The notes beneath the pieces were generated by a model. It ran no database searches. It saw only the letters and a program-made list of their open reading frames with translations, and was not told the DNA's origin. From JAVBMU01 sp031551755 (GTDB lineage: Bacteria; Actinomycetota; Actinomycetes; Actinomycetales; Cellulomonadaceae): a DNA stretch of 64,000 bases. The stretch is from assembly GCA_031551755.1 (NCBI GenBank), contig JAVBNE010000011.1:13592-77591 (forward strand), in the 5' to 3' direction. Of the stretch, positions 35,102 through 43,501 are shown piece after piece; position 1 is the stretch's first letter, and each line of letters starts with the position of its first letter. A program made the translations under genes and the position numbers.

Positions 35102-36064
35102 GTGAAGCACCGCACCGCGAGCGCCTTGGCTGCGCTTACCCTCGGCGCCGCCCTCGTCCTCTCCGGCTGTGGCTCCAGCGACGAGACGTCCTACAAAGCC
35201 AACACCTGCGGACTCGACAAAGAGACGGTCGGCGCAACGCCGAGCGCCAAGGACCTGGCCGCTATCGACGCCATCACCGTCACCGGCGACCCCGGCAAAG
35301 AGCCGAAGGTCACGTTCGACGCCCCGCTGACGGTCACCGCGCCGGTCTGCCGCACCATCACTTCCGGCGAGGGAGATAAGCTCAAGACTGGTGAGCGGGT
35401 CACCATGAACTACGCCGTCTACAGCGGCGCGGATGCCTCCGAGCAAACCTCAACGTGGAAGACCGAGGCGCCCGAGAGCTTCACTCTCGGAGCTGCCGGC
35501 TACGACCTGCTGGCCAAACCCCTGACGGGCATGAAGGTCGGGACGCGAATGATCGTCGCCTCGCCGCAGCAGGACGGCACCACGTACATCAACATCCTGG
35601 AAGTCACCGATGCTTCCACCGTGCCGTCGCGGGCCAAGGGCACCGCGGTCACCCCGGCGTCGGGCCTGCCCACGGTCAAACTTGATGAGAAGGGCAAGCC
35701 GAGCCTGACCGTCCCCAAGGGCTTTACCGCATCGAAGACCCTCGTGGTTCAGCCGCTCATCAAGGGTGACGGCCCTGAGGTGGAATCCGGCCAGACCGTG
35801 ACCGTGAAATATGCGGGCTGGAAGGTCGACGGCACCCAGTTCGAGTCGTCGTGGGATGCCGACGAAGGCTTTGACACCTTCGACGTGCAGCCGATCGGGG
35901 CCGGCAAGGTCATCAAGGGCTGGGACGAAGGGCTGGTCGGCCAGACCGTCGGAAGCCAGATCATGCTGATCGTCCCGCCATCGCTGGCATACGGCGACTC
36001 CAAGGGCCATGAACTGCAGAAGGAAACGCTGATCTTCGTGGTCGACATCCTCGCAGCCAGCTAG
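35102..36064 (+). CDS. FKBP-type peptidyl-prolyl isomerase, lipoprotein
   Basis: 320 residues from the GTG at 35102 with GAAGGAAA upstream. The signal peptide ends in LVLSGCGSS, so the protein is a lipid-anchored foldase outside the membrane. Residues about 85-175 form a weak FKBP-like domain (GERVTMNYAVYSG, LTGMKVGTRMIVASP). Residues about 210-320 form a clear FKBP domain (GQTVTVKYAGWKVDGTQFESS, GKVIKGWDEGLVGQTVGS, PPSLAYGD). Two-domain lipoprotein FKBPs are typical of actinobacteria and assist secreted protein folding. Confidence 0.92.
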   Translation: MKHRTASALAALTLGAALVLSGCGSSDETSYKANTCGLDKETVGATPSAKDLAAIDAITVTGDPGKEPKVTFDAPLTVTAPVCRTITSGEGDKLKTGERVTMNYAVYSGADASEQTSTWKTEAPESFTLGAAGYDLLAKPLTGMKVGTRMIVASPQQDGTTYINILEVTDASTVPSRAKGTAVTPASGLPTVKLDEKGKPSLTVPKGFTASKTLVVQPLIKGDGPEVESGQTVTVKYAGWKVDGTQFESSWDADEGFDTFDVQPIGAGKVIKGWDEGLVGQTVGSQIMLIVPPSLAYGDSKGHELQKETLIFVVDILAAS

Positions 36065-36079
36065 ACCCTGAACGCCCAG

Positions 36080-36110
36080 AAGGGCTGCACCCCGGTGGGG
36101 TGCAGCCCTT
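36080..36110 (+). terminator. Intrinsic-type terminator after the FKBP gene
   Basis: A perfect 14-base-pair stem (AAGGGCTGCACCCC / GGGGTGCAGCCCTT) with a three-base loop starts 16 bases after the stop codon. Only two T residues follow, so it is a strong GC hairpin without a full T-run. Confidence 0.85.
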
Positions 36111-36272
36111 CGTCATATCGGGACCGGACCGTCGCGCATTCCGACGCTCCCCAACGCCCGTGCGACCGTTCGAGTCGGCAAGACCCCTACGGTGCCCGGT
36201 TGGGTTGCTCGGGTGGCCTGCTTGTCGCACGTGCCGGGAATCGGCGCGGGCCTCGGGGTGTTGCCACCTTCC

Positions 36273-37019
36273 GTGAACGAGACCCTGACGGTGGATATCT
36301 GGTCCGATGTCGCGTGCCCGTGGTGCTACATCGGCAAGCGACGGTTCGAGACCGCGTTGGAACGACTCGGCGACGACGCCCCGGACGTCCGCATCGTGTA
36401 TCACTCGTTCGAGCTGTCGCCCGATACGCCCGTCGACTTCGAAGGGTCGGAGGCCGACTTTCTGGCCGAGCACAAGGGGCTGTCCCGCGAGCAGACGCTG
36501 GCAATGCTGGATCAGGTCACGACCGTGGCCGCCGCCGAAGGGCTGGCGTACGACTTCGAGGCGTTGCGGCACACCCGCACACTCAAAGCCCACGAGCTCC
36601 TGCACCATGCCAAGGCCACCGGAAAGCAGGTGGAACTCAAGGAGCGGCTCCTGCGTGCGTACTTCGTGGAGGGCCGCCACATCGGCCGGGTCGAGGAGTT
36701 GGCGGGCCTCGCCGCAGAGGTCGGGCTGGATCGGGACGAGGCCATCGCGGTACTTGCGGCGGGCACGCACGCTGCCGACGTTGAGGCCGACATCGCTCAG
36801 GCTCGGGCGCTCGGCATCAACGGCGTCCCGTTCTTCGTCTTCAACGGCCGCTATGGGGTGTCCGGCGCACAGGATCCGGACGTCTTCATCCAGGTGCTGC
36901 GCCGGGTCGAGGCGGAGGCCGCCGCGGCGGGGGTTGTGTCAGATGTCACCACGGCGGCCGTGACCGGGCCGGCGGCCTGCTCGGACGACGGGTGCGCGGT
37001 GACGGTGTCGGGCGGGTAG
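36273..37019 (+). CDS. DsbA-family oxidoreductase, FrnE-like
   Basis: 248 residues from the GTG at 36273; no ribosome binding site is obvious and an upstream GTG at 36258 is possible. The thioredoxin-fold active site is ACPWCYIGK (Cys15, Cys18), the family-wide INGVPFFVFN carries the cis-proline, and the helical insert between them is typical. FrnE-like proteins act as cytoplasmic disulfide isomerases or 2-hydroxychromene isomerase relatives. There is no signal peptide. Confidence 0.9.
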   Translation: MNETLTVDIWSDVACPWCYIGKRRFETALERLGDDAPDVRIVYHSFELSPDTPVDFEGSEADFLAEHKGLSREQTLAMLDQVTTVAAAEGLAYDFEALRHTRTLKAHELLHHAKATGKQVELKERLLRAYFVEGRHIGRVEELAGLAAEVGLDRDEAIAVLAAGTHAADVEADIAQARALGINGVPFFVFNGRYGVSGAQDPDVFIQVLRRVEAEAAAAGVVSDVTTAAVTGPAACSDDGCAVTVSGG

Positions 37020-37273
37020 GGGGTCTCACTCCGGCAACGGGGTGCGGCGCCCGCACCCGGTCGGTAGAGGTCTACCTATGGAACCGACCCCGTGTTGAGC
37101 GACATCCTGGATGGAGACCACCCGGGCCACTCTGAGCACTTCCGGAAATCCGCCCTAGGCCGCGTCACGCCGAATCTTGGGCGCACCCTCGGCGCCGACC
37201 TCGGGCCTTGTCAGACGCGGTGGATAGACTCTGAGCCCGAAGACCCTGGATACCTAGGACTGAGGAGGTAGTC

Positions 37274-38434
37274 GTGGCTGCGCTGTATGTCGATGTCGAA
37301 CCTGACCTCCTCCGTTGGGCTGTCGCCCGTGCTGGCTGGGACGAGGAGACGACTGATCGTCGTGCACCGAAGCTCGACGGATGGCTAGATCAGGAAACAC
37401 GCCCAACCCTTAAACAGCTCGAAAAGTTCGCGAACGATACGCACACGCCCTTGGGACTCATGTTCCTGGAGGAACCGCCGGTCGAGACGGTACCGATTCC
37501 GGACATGCGCACGTTGCAGAACACGCAGATCGCCCAGCCCTCTGCCGATCTCCTCGACACGATTTACCTCTGCCAGGAGCACCAGGACTGGTATCGGGGC
37601 TACGCCCACACACAGGAGTTCGATCCGATCGGATTCATCGGCACTGCGACGCTGGATGACCGACCAGAGACTGTCGCAGATCGCCTCCGAGCCGACCTGG
37701 ACTTCGGACCGTCCAACCGCAGCAAGTTGGCGACATGGGAAGAAGCCTTCCGCCAGCTGATCGACCGGATTGAGAACATCGGGGTGCTCGTCAAGGTCAA
37801 TGGCGTCGTCGGCGCCAACCCCCATCGCAAGCTGCGCCCGGACGAGTTCAGGGGGTTCGCTCTCTCCGATGAGCTGGCGCCGCTGATCTTCGTCAACGGC
37901 GCCGACACCAAAGCCGCGCAGATCTTCACGATCATTCACGAACTTGCTCACCTTTACTTGGGCGAGAGCGCCCTCTCGGATGCGACGATGGGTGCGATCA
38001 GCACCTCTGCACACGAGATCTGGTGCAACAAGGTCGCCGCCGAGGTTTTGGTTCCACAGGCTCTGTTGAGAAGCGAGTACTCGGGGAACATCTCGCCTGA
38101 CGAGTTAGACCGCCTGGCTCGCCGCTATAAGGTGAGCACACTAGTCGTGCTGAAGAGCATCTATGAAGCAAGTCTACTCAGCTGGGAAGCTTACCAGGAC
38201 GAGTACGACGCTGAATACCACCGCGTGATGGATCTGCTCAATGAACGACGGGCTGACGGCTCCCGCGGAAACTACTACAACACACAGCCAATCCGCCTCG
38301 GTCGCCAGTTCGCCCAGGCCGTATTGACCAGCACGTTCGAAGGTCACACCACATACCGCGATGCTTACCAGCTACTCGGAGCCAAGAAGCATGAAACCCT
38401 CATGCGGCTCGCCGAGCACCTGGGGGTGGCCTAA
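37274..38434 (+). CDS. ImmA/IrrE family metallo-endopeptidase (antitoxin-like)
   Basis: 386 residues from a GTG with GAGGAGGT just upstream. The N-terminal 70 residues look like a degenerate HTH (APKLDGWLDQETRPTLKQLEKFA). The C-terminal ImmA/IrrE domain carries the zinc motif HELAH at 222-226. This family cleaves or binds regulators in phage, stress and toxin-antitoxin systems. The stop overlaps the start of the DUF4411 gene (TAATG). The codon use and base composition are visibly less GC-rich than the flanking genes, consistent with horizontal transfer. Which of the pair regulates the promoter is not known. Confidence 0.9.
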   Translation: MAALYVDVEPDLLRWAVARAGWDEETTDRRAPKLDGWLDQETRPTLKQLEKFANDTHTPLGLMFLEEPPVETVPIPDMRTLQNTQIAQPSADLLDTIYLCQEHQDWYRGYAHTQEFDPIGFIGTATLDDRPETVADRLRADLDFGPSNRSKLATWEEAFRQLIDRIENIGVLVKVNGVVGANPHRKLRPDEFRGFALSDELAPLIFVNGADTKAAQIFTIIHELAHLYLGESALSDATMGAISTSAHEIWCNKVAAEVLVPQALLRSEYSGNISPDELDRLARRYKVSTLVVLKSIYEASLLSWEAYQDEYDAEYHRVMDLLNERRADGSRGNYYNTQPIRLGRQFAQAVLTSTFEGHTTYRDAYQLLGAKKHETLMRLAEHLGVA

Positions 38435-38925
38435 TGTACCTTATTGATGCCAATGTGCTGATCGAGGCAAAGAACCGCTACTACGCCTTTGACATCGTCC
38501 CCGGATTTTGGAGCTGGCTGGATCACGCGCACGCGAACTCCTTGGCTTGCTCGATCGACTCAGTGAGGCAGGAGCTCCTCGCCGGGGCCGACGAACTTGC
38601 CGACTGGGCAAATGCCCACCCTGGCTTCTTCCGGTCTCTGGACCATTCGACGACCGCCCAGTTTCGCGATCTGAGCACATGGGCAAACAGCGGTCAGTAC
38701 ACTCCGGCGGCGCTCAATGCGTTTGCGAGCAACGCAGCTGACTATCAACTCGTCGCTCATGCCCGTGCGCACGGTCACACTCTGGTCACACACGAACGAC
38801 CTCAGCCGAAAGCGAAGAAGCGGGTGCTGATCCCGGACGCGTGCCTCGCGATGGGTGTCGAGTTCGCCGACACGTTCACCATGCTGCGAAGGACTCGTGT
38901 TCGCCTGGAGCTTGTAACGCCGTAA
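38434..38925 (+). CDS. DUF4411 PIN-like protein (putative toxin)
   Basis: 163 residues. MYLIDANVLIEAKNRYY places the first PIN-type acidic residue at Asp5. CSIDSVRQELLAG carries the second acidic position, and DYQLVAHARAHGHTLVTHE then PDACLAMGVEF complete the DUF4411 pattern. DUF4411 proteins are PIN-domain ribonuclease-like and usually follow an ImmA/IrrE or XRE gene, as here, with a one-base overlap. Probable type II toxin partner; RNase activity is inferred from the fold. Confidence 0.88.
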   Translation: MYLIDANVLIEAKNRYYAFDIVPGFWSWLDHAHANSLACSIDSVRQELLAGADELADWANAHPGFFRSLDHSTTAQFRDLSTWANSGQYTPAALNAFASNAADYQLVAHARAHGHTLVTHERPQPKAKKRVLIPDACLAMGVEFADTFTMLRRTRVRLELVTP

Positions 38926-38949
38926 CTCTCGGGGAGACAGCAGCTTCCG

Positions 38950-39020
38950 CTACGCCACCTCTTCGGCGTAGAGCGCGAAAAAGGGTCCGAACCCGCGATA
39001 GTACGCAGATTCGGACCTTT
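38950..39020. terminator. Two hairpins between the PIN gene and nrdF
   Basis: CTACGCC/GGCGTAG (38950-38956 and 38965-38971) forms a 7-bp hairpin. Just beyond it, AAAAAGGGTCCGAA (38978-38991) can pair with TTCGGACCTTT (39010-39020) with one bulged base. They lie between convergent genes and probably terminate transcription from both sides. Confidence 0.5.
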
Positions 39021-39074
39021 GACCAGCTGTTCAGCCGGGACTCTTTGGATCCTGCGACTACATGCAGGACCTGG

Positions 39075-40058
39075 TCAGAAGTCCCAGTCCTCGTCCTCGG
39101 TATTGACCGCCTTGCCGATGACGTAGGAGGAACCCGAGCCGGAGAAGAAGTCGTGGTTCTCGTCGGCGTTTGGGGACAGCGCCGAGAGGATCGCGGGGTT
39201 CACATCTGTCTCGTCCTGCGGGAAGAGGACTTCGTAGCCGAGGTTCATGAGGGCCTTGTTGGCGTTGTACCGCAGGAACTTCTTGACGTCCTCAGTCAAC
39301 CCGACGCCGTCGTAAAGGTCCTCGGTGTACAGCACCTCGTTCTCGTAGAGCTCGAAAAGTAGCTCGAAAGTGGAGGACTTGATCTCGTCGCGTTCCGCCG
39401 CGGAGAGCTTCTCCAGGCCCTTCTGGAACTTGTAGCCGATGTAGTACCCGTGCACCGCCTCGTCGCGGATGATCAGGCGGATCAGGTCAGCGGTGTTGGT
39501 GAGCTTCGCCCGGCTGGACCAGTACATGGGCAGGTAGAAGCCGGAATAGAACAAGAACGACTCAAGCAGGGTGCTGGCGACCTTGCGCTTGAGTGGCGAG
39601 TCGCCCCGGTAGTAGCCCAGAACGATCTCGGCCTTGCGCTGCAGGGCCGGGTTCTCCTCCGACCACCGGAAGGCGTCGTCGATCTCCTGCGTCGAGATCA
39701 GTGTGGAGAAGATCGATGAGTAGCTCTTGGCATGCACCGACTCCATGAACGCGATATTGGTGTACACCGCCTCCTCATGCGGCGTCAGCGCATCTGGGAT
39801 CAGGCTGACCGCTCCCACAGTGCCCTGGATCGTGTCCAACAGGGTCAATCCGGTGAACACCCGCGTAGTAAGCACCTGCTCCTCGGGCGTCAGCGTGTGC
39901 CACGACTGGATGTCGTTGGATACGGGGACCTTCTCCGGCAGCCAGAAGTTCCCGGTGAGCCGATCCCAGACCTCGAGGTCCTTATCGTCGTCGAGCCGGT
40001 TCCAGTTGATCGCGGTGACGCGATCAATCAGCTTGATCTTGCCGGAGGGTGTCATCAT
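39075..40058 (-). CDS. nrdF: Class Ib ribonucleotide reductase, beta subunit
   Basis: 327 residues. The dimetal ligands lie in the helices around PHEEAVYTNIAFMESVHAKSYS and IIRDEAVHGYYIGY, and FYLPMYW is conserved in NrdF. It houses the Mn or Fe tyrosyl-radical cofactor that starts catalysis in NrdE. It is separated from nrdE by 413 bases holding a strong stem-loop rather than lying directly behind it. The expected flavodoxin NrdI, needed for the dimanganese cofactor, is not in the window. Confidence 0.96.
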   Translation of the reverse strand: MMTPSGKIKLIDRVTAINWNRLDDDKDLEVWDRLTGNFWLPEKVPVSNDIQSWHTLTPEEQVLTTRVFTGLTLLDTIQGTVGAVSLIPDALTPHEEAVYTNIAFMESVHAKSYSSIFSTLISTQEIDDAFRWSEENPALQRKAEIVLGYYRGDSPLKRKVASTLLESFLFYSGFYLPMYWSSRAKLTNTADLIRLIIRDEAVHGYYIGYKFQKGLEKLSAAERDEIKSSTFELLFELYENEVLYTEDLYDGVGLTEDVKKFLRYNANKALMNLGYEVLFPQDETDVNPAILSALSPNADENHDFFSGSGSSYVIGKAVNTEDEDWDF

Positions 40059-40471
40059 TCCTACTTCCCACTAGCCCCCGGAACACCGGGAGACGTCCTC
40101 GAACGGTACCGCAACACGATCGAACAGCAACGGGGCGCCGGATCAGCCCCGACCACAGCGGCCAAACGCCACCTCCACCAAACACGACGCCCGCCCGAAC
40201 ACCAATCCCGCCAGTCGAAAACCACCATGGACATGGCGACCCGAGGCGCTTGGGGCGGGTGCGCGCGAGCCGACCGATGCAACCACAGCCAGCGAACTGA
40301 TCGACGACCAAATGCGAACCGTGGTTGTCGCAAGAGGCCGAACGCCTGAGGGGCGCGGGTCGTGGCGGGTCTGGCGGGAGGCCGTGAGGGACGAACGGCC
40401 GGATGGTAAGCCCGCGCCCCTCAGGCGGAAGGCCGACCGCACCCTCGCGACTCCCGCGCCCGAAGCACCGT
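40059..40471. other. Long nrdE-nrdF spacer without a gene
   Basis: 413 bases between nrdE and nrdF. I find no convincing protein; open frames here are high-GC accidents without a ribosome binding site. Its notable content is the stem-loop at 40337-40434. Confidence 0.6.
40337..40434. other. Strong nested stem-loop between nrdE and nrdF
   Basis: CGCCTGAGGGGCGCGGG (40343-40359) is perfectly complementary to CCCGCGCCCCTCAGGCG (40411-40427). The stem continues outward through a symmetrical GAA/GAA internal loop to GGCC/GGCC. Within the loop, GGCCGT (40380-40385) pairs with ACGGCC (40395-40400). It could terminate or attenuate the nrdHE transcript, or protect its 3' end so that nrdF is expressed at a different level. 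Confidence 0.7.
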
Positions 40472-42643
40472 TTACAACATGCAGCTCACGCACCCATCGA
40501 CCTCGGTCCCCTCCAACGCCATCTGCCGCAACCGGATGTAATACAGCGTCTTGATGCCCTTGCGCCACGCGTAGATCTGCGCCCGGTTGACGTCCCGCGT
40601 GGTCACCGTGTCCTTGAAGAACAGGGTGAGGCTCAGCCCCTGGTCCACATGCTGGGTCGCGGCTGCGTAAGTGTCGATGATCTTCTCGTAGCCGATCTCG
40701 TACGCGTCCTGGTAGTAGTCCAGGTTGTCGTTGGTCAGATACGGCGCCGGGTAGTAGACGCGACCGATCTTGCCTTCCTTGCGGATCTCGATGCGGGCCG
40801 CAACGGGGTGGATCGAGGATGTCGAGTTGTTGATGTAGGAGATCGAACCGGTGGGCGGTACCGCCTGGAGGTTCTGGTTGTACAGCCCGTGTTCCATGAC
40901 AGAGGCCTTGAGTTCACGCCAGTCGTCCTGCGTCGGCAGGTGCACGCCGGCGGTGGCGAAGAGTTCGCGAACCCGTTCGGTGGCCGGCTCCCAGAGCCGC
41001 TCCGTGTACTTGTCGAAGTACGCGCCACTCGCATAGGTGGAGGCTTCGAATCCGTCGAAAGCGCGACCCCGCTCGATCGCCAACTTATTCGAGGCCGCAA
41101 TCGCGTGGAAGGCGATCGTGTAGAAGTACATGTTGGTGAAGTCAATGCCCTCGTCGGAGCCGTAGTGGATCCGCTCGCGGGCAAGGTAGCCATGCAGGTT
41201 CATCTGGCCGAGACCGATGGCGTGGCCGGCCTCGTTCGCCCGCTTGATGGACGGCACGGACTCGATCGAGGTCTGATCGGAGACGGCGGTGAGCGCACGG
41301 ATCGCGGTCTCCACCGTGTGCGCGAAGTCCGGGGAGTCCATCACCTTGGCGATATTCAGGGAGCCCAGATTGCAGGAGATATCCCGGCCGACGTGGTCGT
41401 AGGACAGATCCTCGCGATACGTCGACGGCGTCGAGACCTGCAGGATCTCCGAGCACAGGTTGGAGTGGGTGATCCGTCCCGCGATCGGGTTGGCCCGGTT
41501 GACGGTGTCCTCGAACATCACATACGGGTAGCCGGATTCGAATTGCAGCTCGGCGATGGTCTGGAAAAAGTCACGGGCCTTGATCTTCGACTTGCGGATC
41601 CGCGCGTCGTCGACCATCTCGTGGTACTTCTCCGTCACAGAGATGTCCGCGAGCGGCTTGCCGTACACACGTTCGACGTCGTACGGCGAGAAGAGGTACA
41701 TGTCCTCGTTCTTCTTCGCCAGCTCGAAGGTGATGTCGGGGATGACCACGCCCAGCGAGAGGGTCTTGATGCGGATCTTCTCGTCGGCGTTCTCTCGCTT
41801 GGTGTCGAGAAACCGCATGATGTCGGGGTGGTGGGCGTGCAGATACACGGCACCCGCACCCTGGCGCGCACCGAGCTGGTTGGCGTAGGAGAAGGAGTCC
41901 TCGAGCAGCTTCATCACCGGGATCACACCCGACGACTGGTTCTCGATGTGCTTGATCGGAGCACCGTGCTCGCGCAGGTTCGTCAGCAGCAGGGCGACCC
42001 CACCACCACGCTTGGAGAGCTGCAAGGCACTGTTGATGCCCCGCGCGATCGACTCCATGTTGTCTTCGATGCGCAGCAGGAAGCAGGAGACAGGCTCCCC
42101 CCGCTGCGCCTTTCCCACGTTGAGGAACGTCGGTGTCGCCGGCTGGAAGCGGCCGGAGATGATCTCCTCGACATAGTCGCGAGCGCGCTGCTCGTCCCCG
42201 GCAGCGAGACCCAGAGCGACCATGCACACCCGGTCCTCGAAGCGCTCCAGATACCGGGTGCCATCGAAGGTCTTGAGCGTGTACGACGTGTAGTACTTGA
42301 AGGCCCCGAGGAAGGTCTCGAAGCGGAACTTCTTCGAGTAGGCGAGCTTGAACAGCGACTTGATGAACGCCGGGTCGTAGGCGGCCAGCACCGCCGGGTC
42401 GTAGTACTTGTTCTCGACCAGGTACTCGAGCTTCTCCTCGAGGTCATGGAAGAAGACCGTGTTCTGGTTCACGTGTTGCAGGAAGTACTGCCGCGCGGCC
42501 TGCCGGTCCTTGTCGAACTGGATGCGTCCGTCCGGCCCGTAGAGATTGAGCATCGCGTTCAACGCGTGGTAGTCGAGAGCGGCATCCGCCTGGGTGCGCG
42601 CACCCACGCCGTCAGTGAGTGTGGTGACCACAGTTCTTCCCAT
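40472..42643 (-). CDS. nrdE: Class Ib ribonucleotide reductase, alpha subunit
   Basis: 723 residues, normal NrdE length. The active-site cysteines appear in PVSCFLL near residue 190 and in ITHSNLCSEI near 395; QNLQAVPPTGSISYINNSTSSIHP near residue 620 and the C-terminal redox pair CVSC at the last six residues are typical. It reduces ribonucleoside diphosphates, with NrdH as electron donor. nrdH ends 54 bases upstream. No ATP-cone is present at the N-terminus, as expected for class Ib. Confidence 0.97.
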   Translation of the reverse strand: MGRTVVTTLTDGVGARTQADAALDYHALNAMLNLYGPDGRIQFDKDRQAARQYFLQHVNQNTVFFHDLEEKLEYLVENKYYDPAVLAAYDPAFIKSLFKLAYSKKFRFETFLGAFKYYTSYTLKTFDGTRYLERFEDRVCMVALGLAAGDEQRARDYVEEIISGRFQPATPTFLNVGKAQRGEPVSCFLLRIEDNMESIARGINSALQLSKRGGGVALLLTNLREHGAPIKHIENQSSGVIPVMKLLEDSFSYANQLGARQGAGAVYLHAHHPDIMRFLDTKRENADEKIRIKTLSLGVVIPDITFELAKKNEDMYLFSPYDVERVYGKPLADISVTEKYHEMVDDARIRKSKIKARDFFQTIAELQFESGYPYVMFEDTVNRANPIAGRITHSNLCSEILQVSTPSTYREDLSYDHVGRDISCNLGSLNIAKVMDSPDFAHTVETAIRALTAVSDQTSIESVPSIKRANEAGHAIGLGQMNLHGYLARERIHYGSDEGIDFTNMYFYTIAFHAIAASNKLAIERGRAFDGFEASTYASGAYFDKYTERLWEPATERVRELFATAGVHLPTQDDWRELKASVMEHGLYNQNLQAVPPTGSISYINNSTSSIHPVAARIEIRKEGKIGRVYYPAPYLTNDNLDYYQDAYEIGYEKIIDTYAAATQHVDQGLSLTLFFKDTVTTRDVNRAQIYAWRKGIKTLYYIRLRQMALEGTEVDGCVSCML

Positions 42644-42697
42644 CCGGCGCGGAAACGGCCGCGCGTTCGTACTTCGAGATGCGAGAGATGCCTAGAT

Positions 42698-42937
42698 TCA
42701 GGCGACGGCGACCTTGGCCGCGAGCGAGCTGATCTGGTCTGGACGGAATCCAGACCAGTGGGTGTCGCCAGCGACGACCACGGGTGCCTGCAAGTAGCCG
42801 AGGCCGCGGACGAATTCCAGCGCCTCGGAGTCCGCCGTGATGTCGACCACCGTGTACTCGACGCCCTTGTTCGTCAAGGCACGGTAAGTCGCATCGCACT
42901 GCACACAGGCGGGCTTGCTGTAGACCGTGACACTCAT
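42698..42937 (-). CDS. nrdH: Glutaredoxin-like NrdH redoxin
   Basis: 79 residues. The redox motif is CVQC (MSVTVYSKPACVQCDATYRAL) and the C-terminal WSGFRPDQI is the NrdH hallmark. It passes electrons from thioredoxin reductase to NrdE. It is the first gene of the nrd operon and lies downstream of two NrdR boxes, with a leader of roughly 130 bases. Confidence 0.96.
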   Translation of the reverse strand: MSVTVYSKPACVQCDATYRALTNKGVEYTVVDITADSEALEFVRGLGYLQAPVVVAGDTHWSGFRPDQISSLAAKVAVA

Positions 42938-43069
42938 GGTGGTGACTCCTTGCGGTGGTAGCGCGGCGGTCGTGTCGCGAGGGCCTCACACGCCCCTGAC
43001 CTCGAACGACACGGATGTAATTACGTCTTGGTGACTCTGCCGGGCCGATGGAGGTCCCTGGCGTGAGAC

Positions 43070-43085
43070 CACTATACCTAGTGGT
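43070..43085 (-). promoter_or_regulatory. NrdR box, proximal
   Basis: On the minus strand CCACTAGGTATAGTGG matches 12 of 16 positions of the NrdR consensus acaCwAtATaTwGtgt. The TATAGT inside it could also serve as the -10 hexamer, so NrdR bound here would block RNA polymerase. Confidence 0.75.
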
Positions 43086-43101
43086 ACCCCACTCGCATAC
43101 G

Positions 43102-43117
43102 CACAAGATGTCGTGTT
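43102..43117 (-). promoter_or_regulatory. NrdR box, distal
   Basis: On the minus strand ACACGACATCTTGTGC matches 12 of 16 consensus positions. The gap to the proximal box is 16 bases, giving the three-turn spacing seen in known NrdR operators, so the pair supports repression of nrdHE by ATP/dATP-loaded NrdR. The nrdR gene itself is not in the window. Confidence 0.75.
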
Positions 43118-43501
43118 GCGCCGGCCTGAGTGTCAACCGAGATCCTGCTTCAGATCGTCCAGGATCAGCCTTCCACGAGGGTCTGACAATCGACTTTTCC
43201 ACAGGCTGATCCCGGCCCCTGGCGACGTCCGAAGGCCCGAATCCCACTGCCTACCGACGGTTGTTCACAGCCTGAGCACGGGCTCGTCCCCAGGCTGTGC
43301 GGCACACCGGACGGGCAGCAAAATGTCCGAGTGCCGACATCCTGACCGCCCACCAAATCAGGCGTCACTGTTCGATCGGCGATCACCGAACAACTCGGAA
43401 TCCAGATCGCGCTCGGCGTGTCGCGCACCCACTCGTCGAGTACCCGTCGCTGGCAGAAATCTCCTTGCGGACCGACGCATGCCACCGCGAAGCTGTCCAC
43501 C

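Larger units (their letters stand above)
42938..43501. promoter_or_regulatory. nrd upstream region
   Basis: 564 bases without a protein gene. The part nearest nrdH contains the two NrdR boxes and the promoter. The part nearest 43502 contains two 9-mers close to DnaA boxes, TTTTCCACA at 43195 and TTGTTCACA at 43261, too few to interpret. Nothing else stands out. Confidence 0.5.

Noticed and set aside
40403..42961. An 852-codon plus-strand open frame opposite nrdE
   Set aside because: It is an antisense frame of a certain gene in high-GC DNA, with His/Arg/Val-rich low-information sequence and no domain or ribosome binding site.
42612..43247. A 211-codon minus-strand frame spanning the nrdH promoter
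   Set aside because: It overlaps nrdH in another frame and covers the NrdR boxes; no family resemblance, so it is not the missing nrdI.
43195..43269. DnaA-box-like 9-mers TTTTCCACA and TTGTTCACA
   Set aside because: Only two sites, each one mismatch from consensus, no AT-rich unwinding element and no dnaA/dnaN nearby, so neither an origin nor a supported DnaA operator.
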